Shown in pieces: positions 50,032-58,705 of a stretch of 64,000 bases of DNA. The notes beneath the pieces are model-generated. The model did not search any database and was not told the DNA's origin. It saw only the letters and a program-made list of their open reading frames with translations. The DNA is from a virus. The first letter of the stretch is position 1. Each line of letters starts with the position of its first letter. Both the position numbers and the translations under genes were made by a program. The stretch is taken from positions 37,471 through 101,470 of IMG/VR virus record IMGVR_UViG_3300043419_000459; one strand, given 5' to 3'.

Positions 50032-50741
50032 ACTATCCCAGAATAAAAAGATACTATATTATATTTTATATTTTGATTTACTTTTTCAACTTCATGAAAT
50101 AAATTTAAATCACTATCCAATACTACAAAATTAGGAAATGTAGGATTTATTTTTATTTTATCATTATTCTTATTATACAAAATTAGGTGGCCACCATTTT
50201 CGTCATTCCAATCGTTGTTTAGAAAATATAAAAACACACAAATCCTATCAGCAGGTTTCCCATCATCGTGTAATTTTATTTCACAATCTTTATCATAAAA
50301 TTGTAATTTAACATTTTTCATATAAGATTTATAACTCTTATCTGAATAATATTTTTTAACAAAGTTTTCCTGAAAGTTGGATATAATTTCACCATTAATT
50401 AAATTATCTATTTCTTCATCCATAGAAGTTCCAAAAACCCAAGTTGGATAGAAGTCAGAATCCTGTATTTTTTTAATCATATATTCGTGCGACATTTGAT
50501 AGATAAAATCTGCAACATTTAAATCTCCATCTCTTTTTAAGAAATTTTCATAAACTATTTCTTCCATATAAGATAGATTTTTAAATTTATACCAATAATC
50601 ATATCTTGAAAATCGTTTGATATTTTTATTGTCTATTTTTGATTTTATATCTTTGAATTTTTCAAAATTAATTAAATCAGTATAGTTTTCTAAACTATCT
50701 AACAAATATCCCTGCTCTCTAAATGTTTTGATATCTATCAT
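50028..50741 (-). CDS. 2-oxoglutarate/Fe(II)-dependent oxygenase (prolyl-4-hydroxylase-like)
   Basis: A 237-aa protein. The double-stranded beta-helix core has the Fe ligands: EIKLHDDGKPADRI (His158, Asp160) and DLNLFHEVEKV (His216), with KYNIVSFYSG (Lys226 region) where the 2-oxoglutarate-binding basic residue lies. VFLYFLNNDWNDENGGHLIL is the typical 'Y-x-N-x-x-W-x-x-x-x-G-G-x-L' strand of P4H-type enzymes. Such enzymes in T4-like phages hydroxylate proteins or other small substrates. A variant promoter motif is 4 nt upstream. The location near the collagen-like fibre may be coincidental. Confidence 0.85.
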   Translation of the reverse strand: MIDIKTFREQGYLLDSLENYTDLINFEKFKDIKSKIDNKNIKRFSRYDYWYKFKNLSYMEEIVYENFLKRDGDLNVADFIYQMSHEYMIKKIQDSDFYPTWVFGTSMDEEIDNLINGEIISNFQENFVKKYYSDKSYKSYMKNVKLQFYDKDCEIKLHDDGKPADRICVFLYFLNNDWNDENGGHLILYNKNNDKIKINPTFPNFVVLDSDLNLFHEVEKVNQNIKYNIVSFYSGIV

Positions 50742-50744
50742 AAA

Positions 50745-50753
50745 AATAAATAT
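50745..50753 (-). promoter_or_regulatory. Promoter-like motif variant ATATTTATT, start-proximal
   Basis: AATAAATAT in plus orientation, 3 nt before the start at 50741 and touching the stop of the upstream gene. One mismatch to consensus; would give a very short or absent leader. Confidence 0.35.
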
Positions 50754-53700
50754 TAGAAGTCAATCTTACTAAATCCGTTTTCTTTTTTAATCTCAATCAA
50801 CCCGTCTACGATATCTCTCATTTGTTCTAAGTGAGAAATCATCCATATAAAATCAAATTGTGTTTTAAGATATTGCATCATCATAAATAGGGATGATAAG
50901 TTGTCTGCGTCTAATGTTCCAAATCCCTCATCTACTACTAAGAAGTTTGGACGAGGTAAATTACATACATTGATAAGTGCAACTCTAATAGCAAGTCCAC
51001 TAACAAATTTCTCCATACCACTGCACATTTCTAATGGCCATTCCTGGTCTTCATAAACAATTTTTGCATTGATAGATTTACCATCCATTTCCATTGTAAT
51101 ACCAAAATCTACAACCTGTCCTAAAATATTATTAATCTCACTTTCAATTACAGGTAAAGCCTTTGTAATCAATTCATATGGGATACCATCTCTCTTAACC
51201 GAATCTAAATAATAGGTGTATAATCGGTTCTTTTCCTCCAATTCCTTAACATTACTCATCTTCTCTTTAATACCATCTATATAAGTCTGTAATGATGAAA
51301 TAGACCCATTTGTATTGGAAATATCTTTACTCAATTTCTTAATTTGGATATTTAATACATCCACTTCACCTTCTATGAATTTAATCTGACCTTCTAACTT
51401 TTTATTGGATTGAATTGTATCTTCGTTTTCATAATATGTTTCAATATCTTCTTCTATTTTATCCAATTGTGTTTCTAACAACTCACCTTTAGTTTCTAAA
51501 CCTTTTAATTCTGCTTGTGCCTTTTCTATTAAGATTTTACCCTGGGTGTATTTCTTTTTTAATTCTTGTAATTCGTTATATTGTTCTTCAACCCCTTCCA
51601 TAGTATCCAATGTTTGTTGAATACCTACACAATCAATTAATGCATGTTTAACAACACTTGTCAATTCAGGTAATGCATCTTTTGCTCTCATTGCATCCTT
51701 AACAAACTCATTATCACAACAAAATTTACAATTTGGGTCGTACTCATGTTTATCCAAATATTTAATTTTTTCCTCTGCAGAATTTAAATGCAATTTTGCA
51801 GTATCATAAACTTTAGTAGACTCTGTTAAACTTTTTTGTTCCCTTTGATAATTTGAATATGCTGTTTCTACATCAACATCACCAAACATCTTCTTATCAT
51901 CTATTGATTGTGAAATTTCTGCAACTTTTTCTTCTAAAATTTCAATATTGTTTTCCTTTGTTCCAATTAGATTTGTATTGTTTTGAATATCATCAATCAA
52001 TCTTCTTTTCTTTGACTCTAAAGTTGGTAAGTCTAAATTATTACCAATAGGAACTATTTGTCTACTTTTTTCTAAGATATGTGTACTCTGTGCATCTCTC
52101 TCATTTGTTAATTCATCCAATTCCTCTTGTAATTGTTTCAATTCACCTTTCTTATCTTTTAACTCATTTGATTTATCGGCAAGTTCAGTTGTAAAGTCCG
52201 TTTTCTTAAAGTTTTTGATTAATACTGAAACTTCTTTGATATCTTCAACCGCAGTATCGTATAACTTGTCAAAAACATTCAATCCCATAAATTGGGCAAG
52301 TAAGTCTTTTCTCTCACTTTGGGATTTATCAATGAATATAGAGTTATTACCCTGTAAAGACAATGCAGTCAATACGAAATCTTCATATTTGCCAACATAT
52401 TGTTCAATTACTGAATTTGTATCTCTTCTCTCTGTTCCGTTTAATGAAACATTTTCACCACCATCTTCATACCAGAAATTAACATCTACTTTTACATTTT
52501 TACCTTTGTTAATTGTCTTTGCAGTTCTTTCTATATGATAATCCATTCCATCGATTTGGAAATGTAAATAACATCTAAAGTCAGTCTTACGATTGTTTAG
52601 AATATTTGCAGCTTTGAATGCTCTACTACTTTTATCATATAAACAAAATGAAATAGCATCGAATATAGAAGATTTACCTTGTGCATTTGGTGCAAACAAT
52701 CCCATCAACCCCCCCAATTTAGAGAAATCAATTTTATTATCTTCACCATAACTAAACATATTAGAAAACTCAAATCTAACCGGTTTCCACATAATGTTTC
52801 TTAAAGTATCTTCATGTACAATTCTACTATTTACATCTCTATTAATCTTCTCCAACTCTGCCAAATCTTTCTTATCAACAAATGGCATCATTCTTTCTAC
52901 ATACTCATTGATTAAAGAGTTTTGATAATTGATATCAGAAATATCTTCAAAGTCTAATTTATTTTGTCTATCTCCTGTTTTCTTTTTTGATAATGAGTCC
53001 GTTCTAATAATTGTAAAGTCCTCAACACCATATTTCATTTTGATTTCTGCAATTACTTTTTTAGTATCGGCAGTATCGGTGTTTGATAATCTTACTCTTA
53101 AACGAGGATGTTTTGGCATATCATTTACAACTGGAACTTTACCATTGTCGATATCCATTGTATAATAACCATAATCATTTGGAATATCAATTTCTTCATA
53201 AGTCATTGTATCTAAATCCCATGCTAAAAATCCATGTCTACCCAATGTTTCACCAAAATTTTGTTGAACCAATGAACCGGCATAAACTACCTTACAACCT
53301 TTCGGACTAATCATTTCTTGACGCTTATGAATATCACCCAATAAGGCTAAATCAAAACCATCAAATATATCCGTTGTAAAATGTCTACTACTTACTACAT
53401 AACCAATATCAGTTTGAGAATTATCAACAGGTCCGTGGAATAACGCAATCTTTTTATTACCAAATAGTTTATCAGCGGTAATCCAATTGTCCTTATTATC
53501 CAAAATTGAAAATACTGAAAAATCAACACCACCAATTGAATAAACCTGTGTATCTTTTAAGTAATAAAAGTTTTCTAATTCTAATGCATCTACAATAGGA
53601 GTAAGAACATCCATTCTATCCATATTGTTCATATTACAATCGTGATTTCCGGTAATAAGAATTGTAGGACAAGTTTTAGCACACTCTTTGAATAACCAAC

Positions 53701-53896
53701 TTATTTCGTTCACTAATTCTGGACTCATTTCCAACTTCGCATGTGCAATATCACCTGCTAAATATATAATTGCGTCTTCGGTTCCTCTTTTACGGATTTC
53801 CTCAAACATCAATTCAAATACCTTTCTATACTCTTTGTGTCTTTTCACATTACGGATATGAACATCCGCAATATGATAAATCTTCTTTAAACTCAT
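50753..53896 (-). CDS. Fused Mre11-Rad50 (T4 gp47-gp46 / SbcD-SbcC) recombination nuclease
   Basis: A 1047-aa single chain. Residues 1-335 are the Mre11/SbcD phosphoesterase: ADVHIRN (Asp11, His13), LAGDIAHAK (Asp49) and ITGNHDCN (Gly83-Asn-His-Asp). From about 370 the Rad50/SbcC ATPase begins: FEFSNMFSYGED, LFAPNAQGKSSIFDA (Walker A Lys408), a long coiled coil (550-900) with a zinc hook NCKFC (Cys723, Cys726), signature CSGMEKFVSG (near 958) and Walker B FLVVDEGFGTLDADNLS (near 983). In T4 the two subunits are separate genes 46 and 47. The enzyme processes DNA ends for recombination-dependent replication. It overlaps the primase start by 4 nt. Confidence 0.95.
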   Translation of the reverse strand: MSLKKIYHIADVHIRNVKRHKEYRKVFELMFEEIRKRGTEDAIIYLAGDIAHAKLEMSPELVNEISWLFKECAKTCPTILITGNHDCNMNNMDRMDVLTPIVDALELENFYYLKDTQVYSIGGVDFSVFSILDNKDNWITADKLFGNKKIALFHGPVDNSQTDIGYVVSSRHFTTDIFDGFDLALLGDIHKRQEMISPKGCKVVYAGSLVQQNFGETLGRHGFLAWDLDTMTYEEIDIPNDYGYYTMDIDNGKVPVVNDMPKHPRLRVRLSNTDTADTKKVIAEIKMKYGVEDFTIIRTDSLSKKKTGDRQNKLDFEDISDINYQNSLINEYVERMMPFVDKKDLAELEKINRDVNSRIVHEDTLRNIMWKPVRFEFSNMFSYGEDNKIDFSKLGGLMGLFAPNAQGKSSIFDAISFCLYDKSSRAFKAANILNNRKTDFRCYLHFQIDGMDYHIERTAKTINKGKNVKVDVNFWYEDGGENVSLNGTERRDTNSVIEQYVGKYEDFVLTALSLQGNNSIFIDKSQSERKDLLAQFMGLNVFDKLYDTAVEDIKEVSVLIKNFKKTDFTTELADKSNELKDKKGELKQLQEELDELTNERDAQSTHILEKSRQIVPIGNNLDLPTLESKKRRLIDDIQNNTNLIGTKENNIEILEEKVAEISQSIDDKKMFGDVDVETAYSNYQREQKSLTESTKVYDTAKLHLNSAEEKIKYLDKHEYDPNCKFCCDNEFVKDAMRAKDALPELTSVVKHALIDCVGIQQTLDTMEGVEEQYNELQELKKKYTQGKILIEKAQAELKGLETKGELLETQLDKIEEDIETYYENEDTIQSNKKLEGQIKFIEGEVDVLNIQIKKLSKDISNTNGSISSLQTYIDGIKEKMSNVKELEEKNRLYTYYLDSVKRDGIPYELITKALPVIESEINNILGQVVDFGITMEMDGKSINAKIVYEDQEWPLEMCSGMEKFVSGLAIRVALINVCNLPRPNFLVVDEGFGTLDADNLSSLFMMMQYLKTQFDFIWMISHLEQMRDIVDGLIEIKKENGFSKIDF

Positions 53897-54834
53897 AATG
53901 AATTTATTTTATTTAACAATAGTTCTTCCGATGAAAACTCTTTGGTTTTTTTTAATTCCTCATAAAACTTTTCATAACCAATTTCGGAAGCATCTTTATC
54001 TTTCATATACATCATCTTCACATGAATACCTTGCTTTCTAAAATACTCAGCAGCTTTAAGTGCTTCGTTGATAGCATCATTATCCAATGAAATAATAATG
54101 TCAGTAATTCCACTCATAAAGATTTTTTCCACCAATGTTCTTGATGGAAACTTACCCAATAATGGAATTGCATTTCTTTTAATAGTAATTGCATCAAATA
54201 CACCCTCACAAAGTATAATCGGTTCATTCCAATTTACTTGGGAGTCAAAACATATTACATTTTTGCTGATTGGAGGATTTTTGTATTTCATTTTGTTGTC
54301 CGGATAATACGAACGAGAAACAAAGTAATTTAATGACCCATCGGAATTGTATGATGGTATAATTACTCTTTGTCCATATAATCCTTCTTTACAATATCCT
54401 ATATTATATTTGACTATATCTTTTTCCGTAATACCTCTTTGAGTAAGGTAGTGAATTGCGTGTTTATATTCTGGATTAAACCCCTTCGGAGTCTCACTAA
54501 GCGATATAAATTCTTTTGGTAAGGAAATGAATACCTTCGTATCTTTATCCTCTAATTGTGGATTATAATTGCTATCTCCGTAGATTTCTCTAATAATTGA
54601 AATAGTCTTTCTATCAACATCTAACTTTTTTAATAATGAGGTCATTTTTTTACCACCACTATTGCAAGTCCAACAATGCCACTTTTGAGTTTCAGTATTA
54701 ACTTGTAATTTTGGTTTGTGGTGATTACAAAAAGGACAGTAAAATGCCAACTCATTCCCCTTTAGAGTGAGATGACTACCTAACGCACCGGTTAGAGTAG
54801 ATACGACTATATTCTTATCATTTTGCTTCAACAC
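53893..54834 (-). CDS. 61: DNA primase (T4 gp61/DnaG-like), zinc-finger + TOPRIM
   Basis: A 313-aa primase. The zinc-binding domain has CPFC (33-36) and CWTC (54-57), and the TOPRIM domain IILCEGVFDAIT (Glu210) plus IISLDNDAINEA (Asp251, Asp253). The intervening YFVSRSYYPDNKMKYKNPPI is the RNA-polymerase basic region. Length matches T4 gp61 (342 aa). No helicase fusion. It starts just after the hairpin-plus-promoter element (copy B) and is coupled to the fused recombination nuclease. Confidence 0.92.
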   Translation of the reverse strand: MLKQNDKNIVVSTLTGALGSHLTLKGNELAFYCPFCNHHKPKLQVNTETQKWHCWTCNSGGKKMTSLLKKLDVDRKTISIIREIYGDSNYNPQLEDKDTKVFISLPKEFISLSETPKGFNPEYKHAIHYLTQRGITEKDIVKYNIGYCKEGLYGQRVIIPSYNSDGSLNYFVSRSYYPDNKMKYKNPPISKNVICFDSQVNWNEPIILCEGVFDAITIKRNAIPLLGKFPSRTLVEKIFMSGITDIIISLDNDAINEALKAAEYFRKQGIHVKMMYMKDKDASEIGYEKFYEELKKTKEFSSEELLLNKINSL

Positions 54835-54837
54835 CCC

Positions 54838-54877
54838 CTAAATATACGACAAATATTTGATATTTCCAAATATTTTA
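54838..54877 (-). repeat. Hairpin-plus-promoter element, copy B
   Basis: A perfect 9-bp AT-rich inverted repeat AAATATTTG (54851-54859) / CAAATATTT (54867-54875) starts at the stop codon of the upstream endonuclease gene. It is followed on the coding strand by TATATTTAG (54838-54846), 3 nt before the primase start. It matches 13988-14025 over the whole block. The hairpin lacks a U-run directly after it, so termination is possible but unproven. Confidence 0.55.
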
Positions 54878-55300
54878 TGGTCTATTTTCCTCTAAAAACC
54901 ACTCTTCTGGGATGAATTTGTCCGAATACTTAAATCCGTTCTTTTCACACCACATTCCGTAGGTAGTTTTAGAGTTTTTGCTGATTTTGTTCTTTGAATT
55001 CGAAAATACGAAACGAATGTCCAAATTGGGGTTTTGTTCTTTTACTAATTGGTGTTTCTTACGGTCTGCAGCAACAAATCTTCCCTTTGTTTCTACTCTA
55101 ATCCCATTAGGTAGTTTGAAATCTGGATGATAATTGTGAGTTGATGCTGGTATGATATACTCAACCTTTTCAGTTTCATATTCAACCGGAATACCTTTAC
55201 TTTCTATTTGAATTGAAATGGATTCCTCTAAACCGGACTTAAATCCATACTTTTTAGCAACCCACTTTGGATTGTTCTTTTTTGTAACTTTTTTGGCCAT
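54875..55300 (-). CDS. Holliday-junction endonuclease (T7 endonuclease I-like)
   Basis: A 141-aa protein. YGFKSGLEESI (18-28, Glu25/Glu26), YHPDFKLPNGIRVETKG (57-73; Asp60, Glu70, Lys72) and RKKHQLVKEQNPNLDIRFVF reproduce the active-site set of T7 gp3 (Glu20, Asp55, Glu65, Lys67 with the same D-x9-E-x-K spacing). It resolves branched DNA before packaging. T4 uses the unrelated endonuclease VII, so this is a module from a different lineage. It follows a small 69-aa gene by 8 nt and precedes the primase. Confidence 0.9.
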   Translation of the reverse strand: MAKKVTKKNNPKWVAKKYGFKSGLEESISIQIESKGIPVEYETEKVEYIIPASTHNYHPDFKLPNGIRVETKGRFVAADRKKHQLVKEQNPNLDIRFVFSNSKNKISKNSKTTYGMWCEKNGFKYSDKFIPEEWFLEENRP

Positions 55301-55308
55301 TAAGTTTG

Positions 55309-55518
55309 TTATTTTTTTACAGAATCGGAGTATTTAGCGAAATTCTTTTCACCACCTCTACCTGTTTTAAATTTGTCAGCGGTTAACACTTGGTCATCCA
55401 CTTTTTTCAAATCGTTTGTAGTATATGGAGTTTTTGCTGCTACACCCGCATCAAATCCTAATTTATCAACACCCAATGCTGCTTGTTGTGATTTGTATAA
55501 ATCTAATATTTTAGACAT
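55309..55518 (-). CDS. Small hypothetical protein
   Basis: A 69-aa polar protein (KILDLYKSQQAALGVDKLGF; DDQVLTADKFKTGRGGEKNF) of unknown function. An exact promoter-like motif lies 18 nt upstream at 55537-55545, so it heads the unit with the endonuclease. No known family. Confidence 0.6.
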   Translation of the reverse strand: MSKILDLYKSQQAALGVDKLGFDAGVAAKTPYTTNDLKKVDDQVLTADKFKTGRGGEKNFAKYSDSVKK

Positions 55519-55536
55519 AATAATTGTTTTTACTTA

Positions 55537-55545
55537 TAAATATAT
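55537..55545 (-). promoter_or_regulatory. Promoter-like motif ATATTTATA
   Basis: Exact copy, 18 nt before the start at 55518 and 1 nt after the stop of the structural gene upstream. Confidence 0.5.
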
Positions 55546-55546
55546 G

Positions 55547-56722
55547 TTATGTGTCAAAACGAATAATAAAATTTACTGGAATATCTGGTTCGGACTTAAT
55601 TGGTTGTGGTAATTTTGCAACCGCAACTAAATCACAATTATCATCATATAATCCAATCGTTGTAATAAATGGAGATAAAAATGAACCAGTTGAATCCACC
55701 GAACCACTTAAATCATAATGTTCAAATCCACCTGATATAGATGATGTGTATTGAGATGGTATTCTATAATCTAATATATTACCATTTTCTAATATAGATT
55801 TTTTCTTAATATATTTGACACCTGGATTAGTTGTTACCTTATATAGTTTACCATCGGTACCAGAAATACTTTCAATTTGTTTACCAACTTCTACAACGGC
55901 CGTTGGATTTTGTGAAACATTGAATTCATCTTCGTTTACTATTAAAAGATATTCGTGTTCATATATAGTTTCAGTTGATTTGTAATTTAAATTAAAGCTA
56001 GATGTATTAAAATTATTATTTTCAGTTAACACTATTAGTCCCTGTGTATAAAATACATTACCTAATCTATTGATAACATTATCTAAAAATGGAATTTCAT
56101 ATACTTCCAATATATCATTTTCAAAATCTATTTTTATCAATTGTAATGTATATTCGATAGTTTTATATTCAACTTTTAATATACTAGTTTCCAAATTTAA
56201 TTCAAGTATTTTGAAAGAAAGCACGACATCAGATAAATCTTGAAATGATATTTTTTCATCATTAAAATTTATAACTTCCAATTCGAGATTAGCCCCTATA
56301 CCTGTTAAGTTACCAAATCCATCATCAAAATAAGAATTTACACCATCTTCCAAAATAACAGAACCCCTTTTTATACTTTCACCCACACACTTTTCTGGAA
56401 TGGATATAACAATCGCGCTACCACTTAAATATCTTTCTTTTGCTTTGGTAAATATTGTAAATTCATTTGTTTTTATACCATACCTTTCAATGGGATTATC
56501 CTCTCTACCATTATAAAATGTAGATTTTACTTGACTATATAAAGAATGTTTATTATAAGTAGAACCACTCAAATGACCGACATTTATATCAATCATTTGT
56601 GTGTCGGTATAATTCCCTTCTTGTGCAACTAAAACCGAAACATTGGCTGATACTTCATCCCATTCTTTATATGCCTTAAAAGGCCTTACACTAATATCCG
56701 ACTTTGGTATTCTTTTTAACAT
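55547..56722 (-). CDS. Virion structural protein, tail/baseplate region
   Basis: A 391-aa beta-rich protein. The N-terminus KRIPKSDISVRPFKAYKEWD is polar. The C-terminus FITTIGLYDDNCDLVAVAKL, PQPIKSEPDIPVNFIIRFDT closely parallels the C-terminus of the next protein (56796-58025), so they share a terminal domain. Such proteins are encoded among baseplate genes of far-T4 phages, but the exact T4 counterpart is unclear. An exact promoter motif and a terminator precede it. Confidence 0.6.
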   Translation of the reverse strand: MLKRIPKSDISVRPFKAYKEWDEVSANVSVLVAQEGNYTDTQMIDINVGHLSGSTYNKHSLYSQVKSTFYNGREDNPIERYGIKTNEFTIFTKAKERYLSGSAIVISIPEKCVGESIKRGSVILEDGVNSYFDDGFGNLTGIGANLELEVINFNDEKISFQDLSDVVLSFKILELNLETSILKVEYKTIEYTLQLIKIDFENDILEVYEIPFLDNVINRLGNVFYTQGLIVLTENNNFNTSSFNLNYKSTETIYEHEYLLIVNEDEFNVSQNPTAVVEVGKQIESISGTDGKLYKVTTNPGVKYIKKKSILENGNILDYRIPSQYTSSISGGFEHYDLSGSVDSTGSFLSPFITTIGLYDDNCDLVAVAKLPQPIKSEPDIPVNFIIRFDT

Positions 56723-56728
56723 ATCGTA

Positions 56729-56737
56729 TATAAATAT
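56729..56737 (-). promoter_or_regulatory. Promoter-like motif ATATTTATA after terminator
   Basis: Exact copy, 6 nt before the start at 56722 and 14 nt downstream (in transcription) of the GC hairpin at 56752-56770. Confidence 0.5.
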
Positions 56738-56747
56738 TCTTTTAATG

Positions 56748-56770
56748 AAAAACCCCCAAATAAAGGGGGT
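56748..56770 (-). terminator. Intrinsic terminator with C5/G5 stem
   Basis: ACCCCC (56752-56757) / GGGGGT (56765-56770) with a 7-nt loop, followed on the minus strand by a U-run (AAAAA at 56748-56752). It lies 25 nt after the stop of 56796-58025. Confidence 0.85.
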
Positions 56771-56795
56771 CTGACATTTTTAATATATTCTCCGA

Positions 56796-58025
56796 TTAGA
56801 AGTCTAATTTAACTTTGATTGCAACCTCTTTATCAAATGATTTTTCTATTGGTTTAGAAACTTTAGCTACTGCTAGTAATTCATTTGCATCATCATAAAG
56901 ACCAACAGTTGTAATGTATACTTTAGGGTCTCTCTCAAATGATGGGTTTGCAAATGCACCAACCGAACCACTTACGAATGTTGGGTTGTTTGAGAAATTG
57001 AACTCTCTATTGTTTGCTCTTACGAAATAATGAGAGGTTGAAACATTTTCAGTTCTACGAGCTTGGAAATCTGCACCTTTTCTTAATGCATCATATAATT
57101 TTAATGAACCAGATACAGAACCTGATTGGTGATATTGACCCGCTGTTGAACCAGCTGCCGCCATTAACTTACCATCCACCGATGCAGATAATGCATTTGG
57201 ATTTAATAATATAATACCCATATCAGGATAGAATAATCCAAAACCTTGTCCATTTGATGCAGTAAATGTATTAATTGAAGAAGTAAGTGCTGAACCGATA
57301 TTTAATGAACCACTTGCTAAATAATAAACTCTACCAGCGGTTGTTACGTTTTCGTCTGTTCCACCACTATTATCAATCAATGTTACAAATTTATCACTTC
57401 CGTTTACTGAACCTGATAAATCTATTGAAATGTTTCCTGGGTCTAATCTTTCTTTGTATCTAGCTCTATTTACATTAATTGCGTAAAAAGATGTCATATT
57501 ATTTCCAGCATAATCCGTAAAATATGTATCAGACGAATCTAATAATACATTTTTTAATTGATTGTATACTGCTTTTGTAGAAAGTGTAGATGTATCGTCT
57601 TGCGTTAAAGTCGGTGCACCATTACCATTTGCATCACCATAAGATATTGAGAATTGAACTTCTGCTGCATCTGATGAGGTATCTTCGTTGTAAACATCTA
57701 AATAATATTTACCAGTTACACTATTAACTTGCAATGACGATGTGTAAAATAAATTTAAAGAACCAACATCACCACTCCATATTCCAGAAGTTACGATTTC
57801 GGTTCTATTAGTTACTTTGTCAATTGTACCAAATTTTTTGTAGATACCATTTGTAATTGTAGTGATATCCGAACTGATTTGTTCACCGGTTCCTAAAAAT
57901 TGGTTTACGATTCTAACTAATTCGTTAGTATCTATTGGAGTCCCTGCGGTATTTGCTGCACCTGCTAAGTAATTTGATATATTACTCGCTAAAAGGGTTC
58001 CTCTATTGTCTCTTATTACTGCCAT
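56796..58025 (-). CDS. Virion structural protein with shared C-terminal domain
   Basis: A 409-aa protein rich in Ser, Asn and Gly. N-terminus VIRDNRGTLLASNISNYLAG, then strand-rich repeats (GSVNGSDKFVTLIDNSGGTD). C-terminus YITTVGLYDDANELLAVAKV, SKPIEKSFDKEVAIKVKLDF aligns with the C-terminus of the 55547-56722 protein. This domain type recurs in virion proteins of marine T4-like phages. It starts 8 nt after the next gene and ends before a strong terminator. Inferred tail or baseplate part. Confidence 0.65.
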   Translation of the reverse strand: MAVIRDNRGTLLASNISNYLAGAANTAGTPIDTNELVRIVNQFLGTGEQISSDITTITNGIYKKFGTIDKVTNRTEIVTSGIWSGDVGSLNLFYTSSLQVNSVTGKYYLDVYNEDTSSDAAEVQFSISYGDANGNGAPTLTQDDTSTLSTKAVYNQLKNVLLDSSDTYFTDYAGNNMTSFYAINVNRARYKERLDPGNISIDLSGSVNGSDKFVTLIDNSGGTDENVTTAGRVYYLASGSLNIGSALTSSINTFTASNGQGFGLFYPDMGIILLNPNALSASVDGKLMAAAGSTAGQYHQSGSVSGSLKLYDALRKGADFQARRTENVSTSHYFVRANNREFNFSNNPTFVSGSVGAFANPSFERDPKVYITTVGLYDDANELLAVAKVSKPIEKSFDKEVAIKVKLDF

Positions 58026-58033
58026 AGTTTATA

Positions 58034-58657
58034 TTATTGAACGTAAGTTACTGTTACTGGAATAGTTTGTGAACCACCCGTTTCGTTACCATAAACCGTA
58101 ATTGTAGTTCTGATAGTCGAAGTTAATGATGGGTTTGGAATAAATTTAAAAGTTAATCCTTTTGCAATTGCTGCGGTTGCAGATACATCGTCTCCGATAA
58201 ATACTGGAACTGAACCAATTTCCGATGTTACACCTTCACCAATAATATCACCTGCATTTTTGTTAGATAATACAATTGTATATCCTAAACTTCTATTTCC
58301 TGCAGGAGATGTAGTTGGAGATAATGCAACTTCACCACTTCTTTGATTAACTGAAATGTTAGGAACACCAAACTCAACAACCGGAATACGAGTTGTATTT
58401 TTTGGTAAAGTTACTAACTTATATTTCATTACTTGAGTCTCATCCGGATTAGCCTCCAATACAGGCATATTTTTAATTGCTGCATCGTAATAAGCTGAAC
58501 CCAATGGGTGAGCTGGTTCATAAAGTGTGTAATCAATTTCATCATCTGCTAAAGCAAATTGAGTGATGTTCAATCCTTGTCCAGCTGCTAATTTTTCTCT
58601 ACCTTTTTTTGTTAAGATAGCGTCAACTGTTAATTCGGTATTACTTAAATATCCCAT
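58034..58657 (-). CDS. Conserved virion structural protein
   Basis: A 207-aa protein starting MGYLSNTELTVDAILTKKGR, EKLAAGQGLNITQFALADDE, then IDYTLYEPAHPLGSAYYDAA. The 'T-x-D-A-h-L-T-x-x-G-R-x-x-L-A' start and 'F-x-h-x-DD-E-x-D-Y' block are those of a small structural family near baseplate genes in many marine phages. The second half is a beta-sandwich (TFKFIPNPSLTSTIRTTITV). An exact promoter motif precedes it. Function inferred as tail/baseplate. Confidence 0.65.
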   Translation of the reverse strand: MGYLSNTELTVDAILTKKGREKLAAGQGLNITQFALADDEIDYTLYEPAHPLGSAYYDAAIKNMPVLEANPDETQVMKYKLVTLPKNTTRIPVVEFGVPNISVNQRSGEVALSPTTSPAGNRSLGYTIVLSNKNAGDIIGEGVTSEIGSVPVFIGDDVSATAAIAKGLTFKFIPNPSLTSTIRTTITVYGNETGGSQTIPVTVTYVQ

Positions 58658-58677
58658 AATATAATATTATCTTTTGT

Positions 58678-58686
58678 TATAAATAT
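58678..58686 (-). promoter_or_regulatory. Promoter-like motif ATATTTATA
   Basis: Exact copy in the 48-nt gap, 20 nt before the start at 58657. Confidence 0.5.
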
Positions 58687-58705
58687 AATTATTTTAAAAT
58701 TCCGT

